From NCBI GenBank assembly GCA_045637095.1, contig JAZTYX010000041.1:1-37586 (forward strand): a DNA stretch of 37,586 nt, read 5' to 3'. A program made the position numbers and the translations under genes. Every line of letters starts with the position of its first letter. The stretch's first letter is position 1. Below the pieces are notes generated by a model, which was given only the letters and a program-made list of their open reading frames with translations, did no database searches and was not told the DNA's origin. Below, piece by piece: positions 31,312-37,586 of the stretch. Source of the DNA: UMGS1649 sp045637095 (lineage in GTDB: Bacteria > Bacillota > Clostridia > TANB77 > CAG-465).

Positions 31312-31438
31312 ATTTGTATGGGGGAATTAAGAAAGGAGGGAATAAGGAAAAGGTAAAAATGTTTTTCGGGGGATTATATAAAATAAATATATAGAGGTAA
31401 ATAAAGAATAAAAGTAGATATATGAGGAGGAAAAACAA

Positions 31439-32275
31439 ATGAGTGAAAATGAAATTGAAAAAATTGGAGAAAGTATATTTGAAAGTATAAAGCATGTAGA
31501 TGAATATGGAAATGAATATTGGTTCGCAAGAGAACTAATGAAAATATTAAAGTATAATAAATGGGAAAATTTTAACAAGGTTATTGAAAAGGCTAAAGAT
31601 GCTTGCAAGAATAGTAATTTCAGTATTTACGACCATTTTCCTGATGTCAGGAAAATGGTACCTATTGGTTCTGGAACATTAAGAGAACAATTAGATTACA
31701 AACTAACACGTTATGCCTGTTACCTTATAGCACAAAATGGTGATCCAAGAAAAGAAGTAATAGCGTTAGCACAAACATATTTTGCAGTGCAAACTAGAAA
31801 ACAAGAGTTAAGTGAAAAGGAATATTTAGCTTTAACAGAGGATGAGAAAAGACTATATCAAAGAGATTTAACAAGAAAGGGCAATTATTCGCTTAATCAA
31901 ACAGCTAAAAAAGCCGGAGTTAAAGATTTCGCTAAGTTCCATAATGCTGGATATAAAGGGCTATATAATGGCGAAACAGCAGATGATATAGCAAAAAGGA
32001 AAGGTTTAAGATATAGAGAAGATATTCTAGATAATATGGGAAGTGAAGAACTTGGTGCTAATGTTTTTAGAATAACTCAAACAGATGCGTTATTAAAAAG
32101 ACAAAAAGAAAAAAGTGAAAAACAAGCTAATGACACACATTATAATGTGGGCAGGGTAATAAGAAAAGCAATAGAAGAAATTGGTGGAACAATGCCGGAA
32201 GATTTGCCTACACCAGAAAAGTCTATTAAAGAACTAGAAAAAGAGAAAAATGCACTTAAATTAATAGAAGAATAA
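31439..32275 (+). CDS. dinD: DNA-damage-inducible protein D family
   Basis: Protein of 278 aa, usual length for DinD. BRO-N-like start ('EYWFARELMKILKYNKWENFNKVIEKAKDAC') and family phrases 'DYKLTRYACYLIAQNGDPRK', 'AQTYFAVQTRKQEL' and 'FHNAGYKGLYNGETADDIAKRKGL'. In E. coli DinD is an SOS gene reported to modulate RecA; in other hosts it is often on mobile DNA. Ribosome site GAGGAGG 9 nt upstream. No LexA site is evident, so SOS control is not shown here. Confidence 0.88.
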   Translation: MSENEIEKIGESIFESIKHVDEYGNEYWFARELMKILKYNKWENFNKVIEKAKDACKNSNFSIYDHFPDVRKMVPIGSGTLREQLDYKLTRYACYLIAQNGDPRKEVIALAQTYFAVQTRKQELSEKEYLALTEDEKRLYQRDLTRKGNYSLNQTAKKAGVKDFAKFHNAGYKGLYNGETADDIAKRKGLRYREDILDNMGSEELGANVFRITQTDALLKRQKEKSEKQANDTHYNVGRVIRKAIEEIGGTMPEDLPTPEKSIKELEKEKNALKLIEE

Positions 32276-32277
32276 TT

Positions 32278-32361
32278 ACGATTTTAGACTTAACTCCAAA
32301 ATCGTGGGATGAGCCTATGGCAAGGTCTTGAACAACTTACTGACGCCGGTAATTTGTTCAA
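32278..32361 (+). ncRNA. structured RNA-like segment after dinD
   Basis: Two strong hairpins: an 8-bp perfect stem (32278-32285 with 32298-32305), and TTGAACAA/TTGTTCAA (32328-32335 with 32354-32361) enclosing TTAC/GTAA (32337-32340 with 32349-32352) across one C/T mismatch. The loop TGACGCCG and the 22-nt linker between the hairpins are the most G+C-rich parts. A terminator follows at 32373. No ORF. It may be a 3' UTR element or a small RNA; no known class recognised. Confidence 0.4.
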
Positions 32362-32372
32362 TATATAGACGC

Positions 32373-32411
32373 AAAATATCCGTAAGTTGTTACTTACGGA
32401 TATTTGTTTTT
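32373..32411 (+). terminator. intrinsic terminator after dinD
   Basis: A 14-15-bp stem (32373-32387 with 32392-32405), 4-nt loop, T-rich tail. Confidence 0.85.
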
Positions 32412-32436
32412 GTCTGGTTATGTAATTTAGGTGTGG

Positions 32437-32748
32437 TCAGCCTAAATAACGAAGACTAAGATAGAAAGCACCAGCTGCAATAGCAAACCAACCGATGGTT
32501 GTAAAGATGTCTATTACAATTCTTTTTTTCTGGTAGCTTACCATTTCTTCCCTGAGTTTACCAGTGTAGGCTTTGTTCAGATTAGCCATTTCTTTAACAT
32601 TTTTAACACAGTCCTCTGCAATCTGTAATAGTGAGAACACTATAAGTACAGAAAGAATAGGATGTAGTGCTTTAAACACTAAAGAAAGCGCTAAGGAACC
32701 AAAAATAATGATGCTAGCCCGGATTAATGTATAAAACTTCCCGCTCAT
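32437..32748 (-). CDS. small membrane protein of unknown function
   Basis: Protein of 103 aa with hydrophobic segments at about 10-42 (probably two helices) and 80-100, joined by a charged loop. Ribosome site AAGGAG 7 nt upstream of the ATG. Own promoter; convergent with dinD. No family recognised. Confidence 0.6.
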   Translation of the reverse strand: MSGKFYTLIRASIIIFGSLALSLVFKALHPILSVLIVFSLLQIAEDCVKNVKEMANLNKAYTGKLREEMVSYQKKRIVIDIFTTIGWFAIAAGAFYLSLRYLG

Positions 32749-32800
32749 TTTCTCTCCTTTACAACAAATTTGTTAGTAGACTAAGTTTTACCACAGATAT

Positions 32801-32829
32801 ATTATACCATAATTTTGTGCAAAAAACAA
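32801..32829 (-). promoter_or_regulatory. promoter of the small membrane protein gene
   Basis: On the minus strand, TTGTTT (32824-32829) and TATAAT (32801-32806), 17-nt spacer. Confidence 0.55.
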
Positions 32830-32852
32830 TGCGGATAGAGTGGATGAATATG

Positions 32853-32881
32853 TTGTAAACTTCGACATTTTGTGATATAAT
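32853..32881 (+). promoter_or_regulatory. promoter of mutS with internal 0A-box-like site
   Basis: TTGTAA (32853-32858) and TATAAT (32876-32881), 17-nt spacer, 23 nt upstream of the ATG. The reverse complement of TGTCGAA lies in the spacer (32861-32867), where Spo0A binding would block the promoter. The site match is perfect over 7 nt, but chance is possible. Confidence 0.6.
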
Positions 32882-32904
32882 TCGGGAAAATAAGGGGGAT
32901 AAAT

Positions 32905-35487
32905 ATGGCACTTTCACCAATGATGCAACAATACTTAGATATACGTGAAAAGTATCCAGAAACAATAATATTATTTAGATTAGGAGATTTCTACGAGATG
33001 TTCTTCGACCAAGCGGAACTTTGCAGTCGTGAACTAGAACTTACTCTTACAGGAAAAGAATGTGGACTAGAAGAAAGAGCACCAATGTGTGGTATTCCAT
33101 TTCATGCAGTTGAAGGGTATATAGTAAAGCTTGTAGATAAGGGATATAAAGTTGGAATATGCGAACAAGTAGAAGATCCTAAGGAAGCTAAAGGGTTAGT
33201 TAAAAGAGATGTAATTAAGGTAATAACACCTGGAACAATAACAGAAAACACAATGCTAGATGAGCATAAAAACAACTATATTGCTAACATATATATGGTT
33301 GGAAAGCAATATGCATTATCTTATGCAGATATTTCTACTGGTGAGTGTTTTGTAACTCATGCAGATAATCTAGATGGTGTATACAAGATAATAGATGAAA
33401 CATTAAAGATAAGACCTAAAGAACTGGTCTTAGAAGATTTAATCTTAAGCGATAGTGAAGTAGTAAACAGACTTGTTAAGAAACAAGAAATATACATTTC
33501 AAGATATACAAATCAAGATGAAACAGCGGTAAACGATATGACAATGATGGCTGAAACATTTACTTTAGCAGAAAGAAAAAGTTTAACACTTCTTCTAAAT
33601 TATATAGCAGATACACAAAAACAAGTTGTATCTCAACTAAATAAAATCACAGCCTATGATATAGAAGCAAGTATGAGACTTGATGTAAATACAAGAAGAA
33701 ATCTTGAGATTACAGAATCTAATCGTGAAAGAACAAAAAGAGGAAGTATTCTTTGGGTATTAGATAAAACTACAACTGCAATTGGTGCAAGACAAATTAG
33801 AAAATGGGTAGAAAGCCCAATGCTTTCTAAGAAAAACATAGATGAAAGATTAGATGCAGTAGAAAGTCTTAAAAATGATGTTTTTGTTCGTGAAGATATT
33901 ATAGAACTTCTAAAAAATGTCCATGATATAGAACGTTTAGCATCTAAGATGAGTAATGCAAATACTAATGCAAGAGATTTAGTAGCACTTAAGAATTCTT
34001 TTAAGGTATTACCAAGCCTTAAAGCCACTATTGCAAGACTTCTTACTGGAGATAAACATCAGTATCTATCTAAAATTTACAATAGCATAGATGAACTTAG
34101 GGATATGTGTTCATTAATAGATGCAGCTATTGTGGATGATCCACCAATAACTATTAAAGAAGGCGGATTAATAAAAAAAGGATACAATGCAGAAGTAGAT
34201 GAGTATAAAGCAGCAAGTACTGAAGGTAAGAATTGGCTTATGGAACTTGAAGCAAAAGAAAGAGAAATAACAGGTATTAAAGGACTTAAAGTGGGATTTA
34301 ACAGAGTCTTTGGATACTATATAGAAATAACTCGTTCAAATTATGACCAGATTCCAGAAGATAGATATATACGTAAACAAACTCTAGCAGATAAGGAAAG
34401 ATTCATAACTCCAGAACTTAAAGAATTAGAAAACAAAATTCTTGGAAGTGAGGAAAAGTTAGTAGATTTAGAATACAAGTTATTTGCAGACGTACGTGAA
34501 AAGGTAGCTCGTGAGATTGTTAGAATACAAAAAACAGCTATGGCAATTGGTGTAATAGACAGCCTTTGCAGTTTTGCAAAAGTAGCGGAGGATATGAACT
34601 ATGTAAGACCTAACATTACTCATGATGGAGTAATTAATATTAAAGAGGGAAGACATCCTGTTGTAGAAAAAACAATTAAGGGTTCAGAGTTCATACCAAA
34701 CGATACATATATAGATTCTAATGCTAGATTCCATATAATCACTGGGCCTAATATGGCAGGTAAATCTACATATATGAGACAAGTTGCGGTAATTACATAT
34801 ATGGCACAAATAGGAAGCTTTGTTCCAGCAACAGAAGCAAGCATTAGCATAGTAGATAGAATATTTACACGTGTTGGTGCAAGTGATGACCTAGCTGGTG
34901 GTGAATCTACATTTATGGTAGAGATGACAGAACTATCTAATATATTAGAAAATGCAACAAGTAATTCTTTAGTAATACTAGATGAAATAGGTAGAGGTAC
35001 ATCTACATATGATGGTATGGCTATTGCTTGGGCTACAGTAGAACATATTGTAGACAAAGAAAAGGTTGGAGCTAAAACATTATTTGCAACACACTATCAC
35101 GAACTAAACGAGCTAGAAGGAACTCTTGAAGGAGTTAAAAACTACTCAGTAGCGGTTAAAGAAAGAGGAGACGATGTAATCTTCTTAAGAAAAATAGTAG
35201 AAGGTCATGCTGATGAATCTTATGGTATATATGTTGCTAAACTTGCAGGTGTACCAAACTCTGTTGTAAATAGAGCAAAGAAAATATTAAATAAGCTAGA
35301 AGAAGATACAGTAACAAAGAAAGCTAAGGCAAATACAACTAAGGTTATAGATAACAACAACCAAATAAACATGTTTAACTTTAAGCTTGCTGAAGTTGGT
35401 AGAATGTTAGATAAGCTTGCATTAGATGAACTAAGTGCTAAAGAGGCTTTAGATGTATTGTATAAACTTAAAGAAAAGATGGAATAA
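32905..35487 (+). CDS. mutS: DNA mismatch repair protein MutS
   Basis: Protein of 860 aa, full length. Mismatch-recognition F-x-E at 29-31 ('GDFYEMF'), C-terminal ATPase with Walker A 'GPNMAGKSTYMRQ', 'ILDEIGRGTSTYDG' Walker B and 'FATHYHEL', and a C-terminal tail with a helical dimer motif. It recognises mispairs and recruits MutL. mutL, the usual next gene, is absent; the following unit has its own promoter. Confidence 0.97.
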   Translation: MALSPMMQQYLDIREKYPETIILFRLGDFYEMFFDQAELCSRELELTLTGKECGLEERAPMCGIPFHAVEGYIVKLVDKGYKVGICEQVEDPKEAKGLVKRDVIKVITPGTITENTMLDEHKNNYIANIYMVGKQYALSYADISTGECFVTHADNLDGVYKIIDETLKIRPKELVLEDLILSDSEVVNRLVKKQEIYISRYTNQDETAVNDMTMMAETFTLAERKSLTLLLNYIADTQKQVVSQLNKITAYDIEASMRLDVNTRRNLEITESNRERTKRGSILWVLDKTTTAIGARQIRKWVESPMLSKKNIDERLDAVESLKNDVFVREDIIELLKNVHDIERLASKMSNANTNARDLVALKNSFKVLPSLKATIARLLTGDKHQYLSKIYNSIDELRDMCSLIDAAIVDDPPITIKEGGLIKKGYNAEVDEYKAASTEGKNWLMELEAKEREITGIKGLKVGFNRVFGYYIEITRSNYDQIPEDRYIRKQTLADKERFITPELKELENKILGSEEKLVDLEYKLFADVREKVAREIVRIQKTAMAIGVIDSLCSFAKVAEDMNYVRPNITHDGVINIKEGRHPVVEKTIKGSEFIPNDTYIDSNARFHIITGPNMAGKSTYMRQVAVITYMAQIGSFVPATEASISIVDRIFTRVGASDDLAGGESTFMVEMTELSNILENATSNSLVILDEIGRGTSTYDGMAIAWATVEHIVDKEKVGAKTLFATHYHELNELEGTLEGVKNYSVAVKERGDDVIFLRKIVEGHADESYGIYVAKLAGVPNSVVNRAKKILNKLEEDTVTKKAKANTTKVIDNNNQINMFNFKLAEVGRMLDKLALDELSAKEALDVLYKLKEKME

Positions 35488-35500
35488 TGTATAAAAAATA

Positions 35501-35530
35501 AAAAGTGTAGTATTTTACTACGCTTTTTTA
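35501..35530 (+). terminator. intrinsic terminator of mutS
   Basis: A stem of about 12 bp (35501-35512 with 35516-35527, one G·U), 3-nt loop, T-run. Confidence 0.82.
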
Positions 35531-35559
35531 TTGCAAAAAAACAGGATATATTATAGTAT
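35531..35559 (+). promoter_or_regulatory. promoter of the DUF2207 gene
   Basis: TTGCAA (35531-35536) and TAGTAT (35554-35559), 17-nt spacer, 27 nt before the ATG. Confidence 0.55.
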
Positions 35560-35586
35560 TATTGTATATATATTAGGGGTGAACAT

Positions 35587-37425
35587 ATGAAAAGAAACAT
35601 AAGGGTATTAATATGTTTAGTCGCTTTAATTTTTGTATTACCAGTATGTGTGTTTGCGGGAGCTTATCCGGAAAAAATGGACATAGTTGCGGATGTAAAC
35701 AGAGATGGTTCTATGACTATTACAGAGACTATAACATGGGGGATTGAAGAAAGTATAAACGGAGTGTATAGAGATATACTTTGTTTTAATCCAGAAAATA
35801 AACTAAATAGTGCAAATGAAATTTATGTGCATAGCGTATTTGTTGATGGAAAAGAATATTATCATTCAGACGAAACATTAGAAAATGGAGATTCTGGAAT
35901 GTATAATTTAAATAGAATTGAAGGTGGAGCACAAATTAAAATATTTCATCCATCTGATGCATATAGAGTAAAAACAGTTTTAGAATATACACTAACAGAT
36001 GTAGTTGTAGAATATGCGGATGTAGCTGAACTTTACTGGAACTTTATAGGCAAAGGATGGGCTGGCGGTGTAGAAGATGCTAAAATTACTATAAAATTAC
36101 CAGATATAAGTAATGAATTGAAGATATTTGGACATGGCCCACTTGATGGCTATTCTGAAATATTAGAAGACCAAACACTTGTATTTCACATACCATATTT
36201 AAGAAGTGGCGAAGCAGTAGATGCAAGAGTACTTTTTGATACAGATATAGTACAGGCTGCTAAATTCCAAGATAAAAATATGTATGAAACAATAATGGCA
36301 AAAGAGTTAGAGTTAGCAAAAGAAGCAGATGCAAGAAGAGAACGTGCAGAAATATTTGCATATATTTGTTGGGGAATAGCAGGAGTAACTGTTGTGGTAA
36401 TTATTTCTACATACATTTGGGCGATTAGTAAGGCTAAAAAATCTAATGTGGAATATAGATACTATAGAGAACTGCCAGAAGATTATGGTGTTCCTGTAAT
36501 GAATTATCTATTACATAAATATCACAAACCAAATGAAAATATGTTAGCAACTCTTATGGATTTAGTAAGAAAAAAATATGTAAAGATTTATCCTGTAACA
36601 CAAGAGGGTAAAACAAAACCAGTAGATTATGAACTGAAATTAATAAATGAAGATTTATCTAAACTTAATAAAGTAGAGCAACATTATATTGAAGAATTAA
36701 TTTTTGTGGAATGCAAATCCATTAGATTAAAAGAATTAAAGAAAAAGAATACTATATCTACAACAGCAAGGGAAATGGCAGGTAAAGCTTTTGATAAATG
36801 GCAAAAGCTTATAGAGAAAGAATATAAAGCGTATAAATTAGAAAGAAAAGATACAAAGAAAGTTATAACAAAAGCCACAGTTATATTATCCCTATGCTTT
36901 GTACCGTTATTTGTAACGTTCTTAGTAGCAAGCATAATGGAAAACTTTCACGCTGCAGTACCAATAGGTTTAGTTTTATTCCCATATATATTTGTATTTA
37001 TATGGATGATTATGAAACTACCTACTAGACTTTCAGACAATGAAAAAGCGTTAGAACATAAAGCTAAATGGAAAGGATTTAAAAGATTCTTAAAACACTT
37101 TAGTAAGATGGAAGAAAAAGATTATGGTTCGATTGTTTTGTGGGAACACTATCTTGTATATGCAATAGGACTTGGAATTGCAGATAAAGTGTTAAAACAA
37201 TTAAAAGATATATATCCAGAAATAACTGAGTTAGAAGATACATACTCAGGAATATATCACAGTAATACATATCATTCATTTAGCAGTTCGTTTAATAGTG
37301 TATCTACAGGAGCGTTTACATACTCATCATCAACAGGCTCAGGCGGTGGTTTCTCCGGTGGCGGAGGAGGCCGGAGGCGGCGGTGGTGGTGGCGGCGGAT
37401 TCTAATCCGCAACCAAACACAATAA
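35587..37425 (+). CDS. DUF2207 family membrane protein, frameshifted at the C-terminus
   Basis: Protein of 612 aa as read. Signal peptide (1-24, ending 'VCVFAGA'), an extracytoplasmic DUF2207 domain (about 30-215, 'DVNRDGSMTITETITWG', 'RDILCFNP'), one membrane helix (about 255-278), a cytoplasmic region, and two further helices (about 427-480). Family members end in a poly-glycine tail with a final Phe. Here the tail breaks after 'GGGFSGGGGG' into Arg/Trp repeats. Reading one base fewer at CC (37371-37372) restores a Gly run ending in Phe and a stop at 37403-37405, so the real end is probably 37405. Ribosome site GGGGTG. Confidence 0.85.
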   Translation: MKRNIRVLICLVALIFVLPVCVFAGAYPEKMDIVADVNRDGSMTITETITWGIEESINGVYRDILCFNPENKLNSANEIYVHSVFVDGKEYYHSDETLENGDSGMYNLNRIEGGAQIKIFHPSDAYRVKTVLEYTLTDVVVEYADVAELYWNFIGKGWAGGVEDAKITIKLPDISNELKIFGHGPLDGYSEILEDQTLVFHIPYLRSGEAVDARVLFDTDIVQAAKFQDKNMYETIMAKELELAKEADARRERAEIFAYICWGIAGVTVVVIISTYIWAISKAKKSNVEYRYYRELPEDYGVPVMNYLLHKYHKPNENMLATLMDLVRKKYVKIYPVTQEGKTKPVDYELKLINEDLSKLNKVEQHYIEELIFVECKSIRLKELKKKNTISTTAREMAGKAFDKWQKLIEKEYKAYKLERKDTKKVITKATVILSLCFVPLFVTFLVASIMENFHAAVPIGLVLFPYIFVFIWMIMKLPTRLSDNEKALEHKAKWKGFKRFLKHFSKMEEKDYGSIVLWEHYLVYAIGLGIADKVLKQLKDIYPEITELEDTYSGIYHSNTYHSFSSSFNSVSTGAFTYSSSTGSGGGFSGGGGGRRRRWWWRRILIRNQTQ

Positions 37426-37447
37426 ATAGTAAAAGAAGGAGAAAAAT

Positions 37448-37586
37448 ATGAAAAAGAAAACGGGTATATCGTTAATAGTATTAGTAATAACAATAATAGT
37501 TATGATAATACTAGCGGCCAGTGTTATGATATCCATATCAAATACCGGCATAATAGATAAAGCGTCTACAGCTAAGGATAATATGG
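37448..37586 (+). CDS. third prepilin-type protein, truncated by the window edge
   Basis: Only the first 46 codons are present, with ribosome site AAGGAG upstream. 'MKKKTGISLIVLVITIIVMIILAA' is a prepilin-type leader with processing after Gly6, followed by the same 'NTGIIDKA' turn as in the copies at 9287 and 21032 ('DSGII'). It is more diverged from those two than they are from each other. Its C-terminal domain lies outside the window. Confidence 0.78.
   Translation, partial: MKKKTGISLIVLVITIIVMIILAASVMISISNTGIIDKASTAKDNM

Noticed and set aside
31359..31394. 11-aa upstream ORF in the dinD leader
   Set aside because: The ribosome site is weak and the ORF very short; A/T-rich leaders often contain such ORFs by chance.
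32278..32411. CRISPR, tracrRNA or tRNA identity for the structured segment
   Set aside because: There are no repeated spacers, no cas genes, no cloverleaf and no CCA end.
37272..37493. Minus-strand proline-rich ORF opposite the glycine tail
   Set aside because: It is the antisense of the Gly repeats, without a ribosome site or codon bias.

Overview
The window reads as a piece of chromosome from a low-G+C, spore-forming Firmicute, most likely an uncultured anaerobic clostridial lineage. The evidence is the A/T-rich codon use, strong AGGAGG-type ribosome binding sites, many hairpin+T terminators, and sporulation genes (spo0A, yunB, a SPOCS/LysM protein). I cannot place it to species from sequence alone. 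There is no rRNA, tRNA, CRISPR array, transposase or integrase.

Layout. 1-2360: SPOCS/LysM protein and yunB. 2366-5460 (minus): a membrane-anchored secreted protein, then a type II restriction-modification pair bracketed by a duplicated terminator-promoter segment. 5475-6327 (minus): rpsI and rplM behind a possible L13 leader. 6617-9221: an HD + degenerate EAL protein, two half-size TauE/SafE transporter genes (the first starting inside a terminator) and a 48-aa peptide. 9287-14109: a prepilin-like surface protein, a DUF4190-like protein, a VirB2-like small membrane protein, a CpaE/TadZ-like ATPase and a GAF + degenerate GGDEF membrane protein. 14140-15203: the conserved ireB-ruvX-DUF1292 operon. 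15337-17173: a compositionally distinct WG-repeat operon. 17285-20796: methionine-gamma-lyase-like enzyme, YhiN-type flavoprotein, YigZ and a small anchored protein. 20802-22159: a leader with an (AC)8 repeat and two tandem terminators in front of a second prepilin-like gene whose 3' end looks like a diversity-generating-retroelement variable region. 22227-26974: mnmA (minus), spo0A, a small protein, an HD-GYP phosphodiesterase, an anchored protein and prfA. 27040-28050 (minus): tandem paralogous membrane proteins. 28190-31152: a strong promoter, a 49-aa peptide gene, a terminator and a three-gene ABC exporter, again with distinct codon use. 31283-32411: dinD and a structured intergenic segment. 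32437-37586: a small membrane protein (minus), mutS, a DUF2207 protein with a frameshifted glycine tail, and the start of a third prepilin-like gene.

How the parts relate. Housekeeping (translation, tRNA modification, mismatch repair) and sporulation genes are interleaved with accessory cassettes. Recurrent themes are cell-surface proteins with prepilin-type N-termini (three copies) and c-di-GMP-type domains (one apparently intact HD-GYP, one degenerate EAL, one degenerate GGDEF). The WG-repeat operon and the peptide/ABC cassette share unusual codon use and closely similar extended -10 promoters.

The strongest leads for something not routinely described are: the possibly slippage-switchable attenuator in front of a prepilin-type protein with a putative DGR variable region (20802-22159); and the 49-aa peptide/ABC exporter cassette without any visible maturation enzyme (28190-31152).
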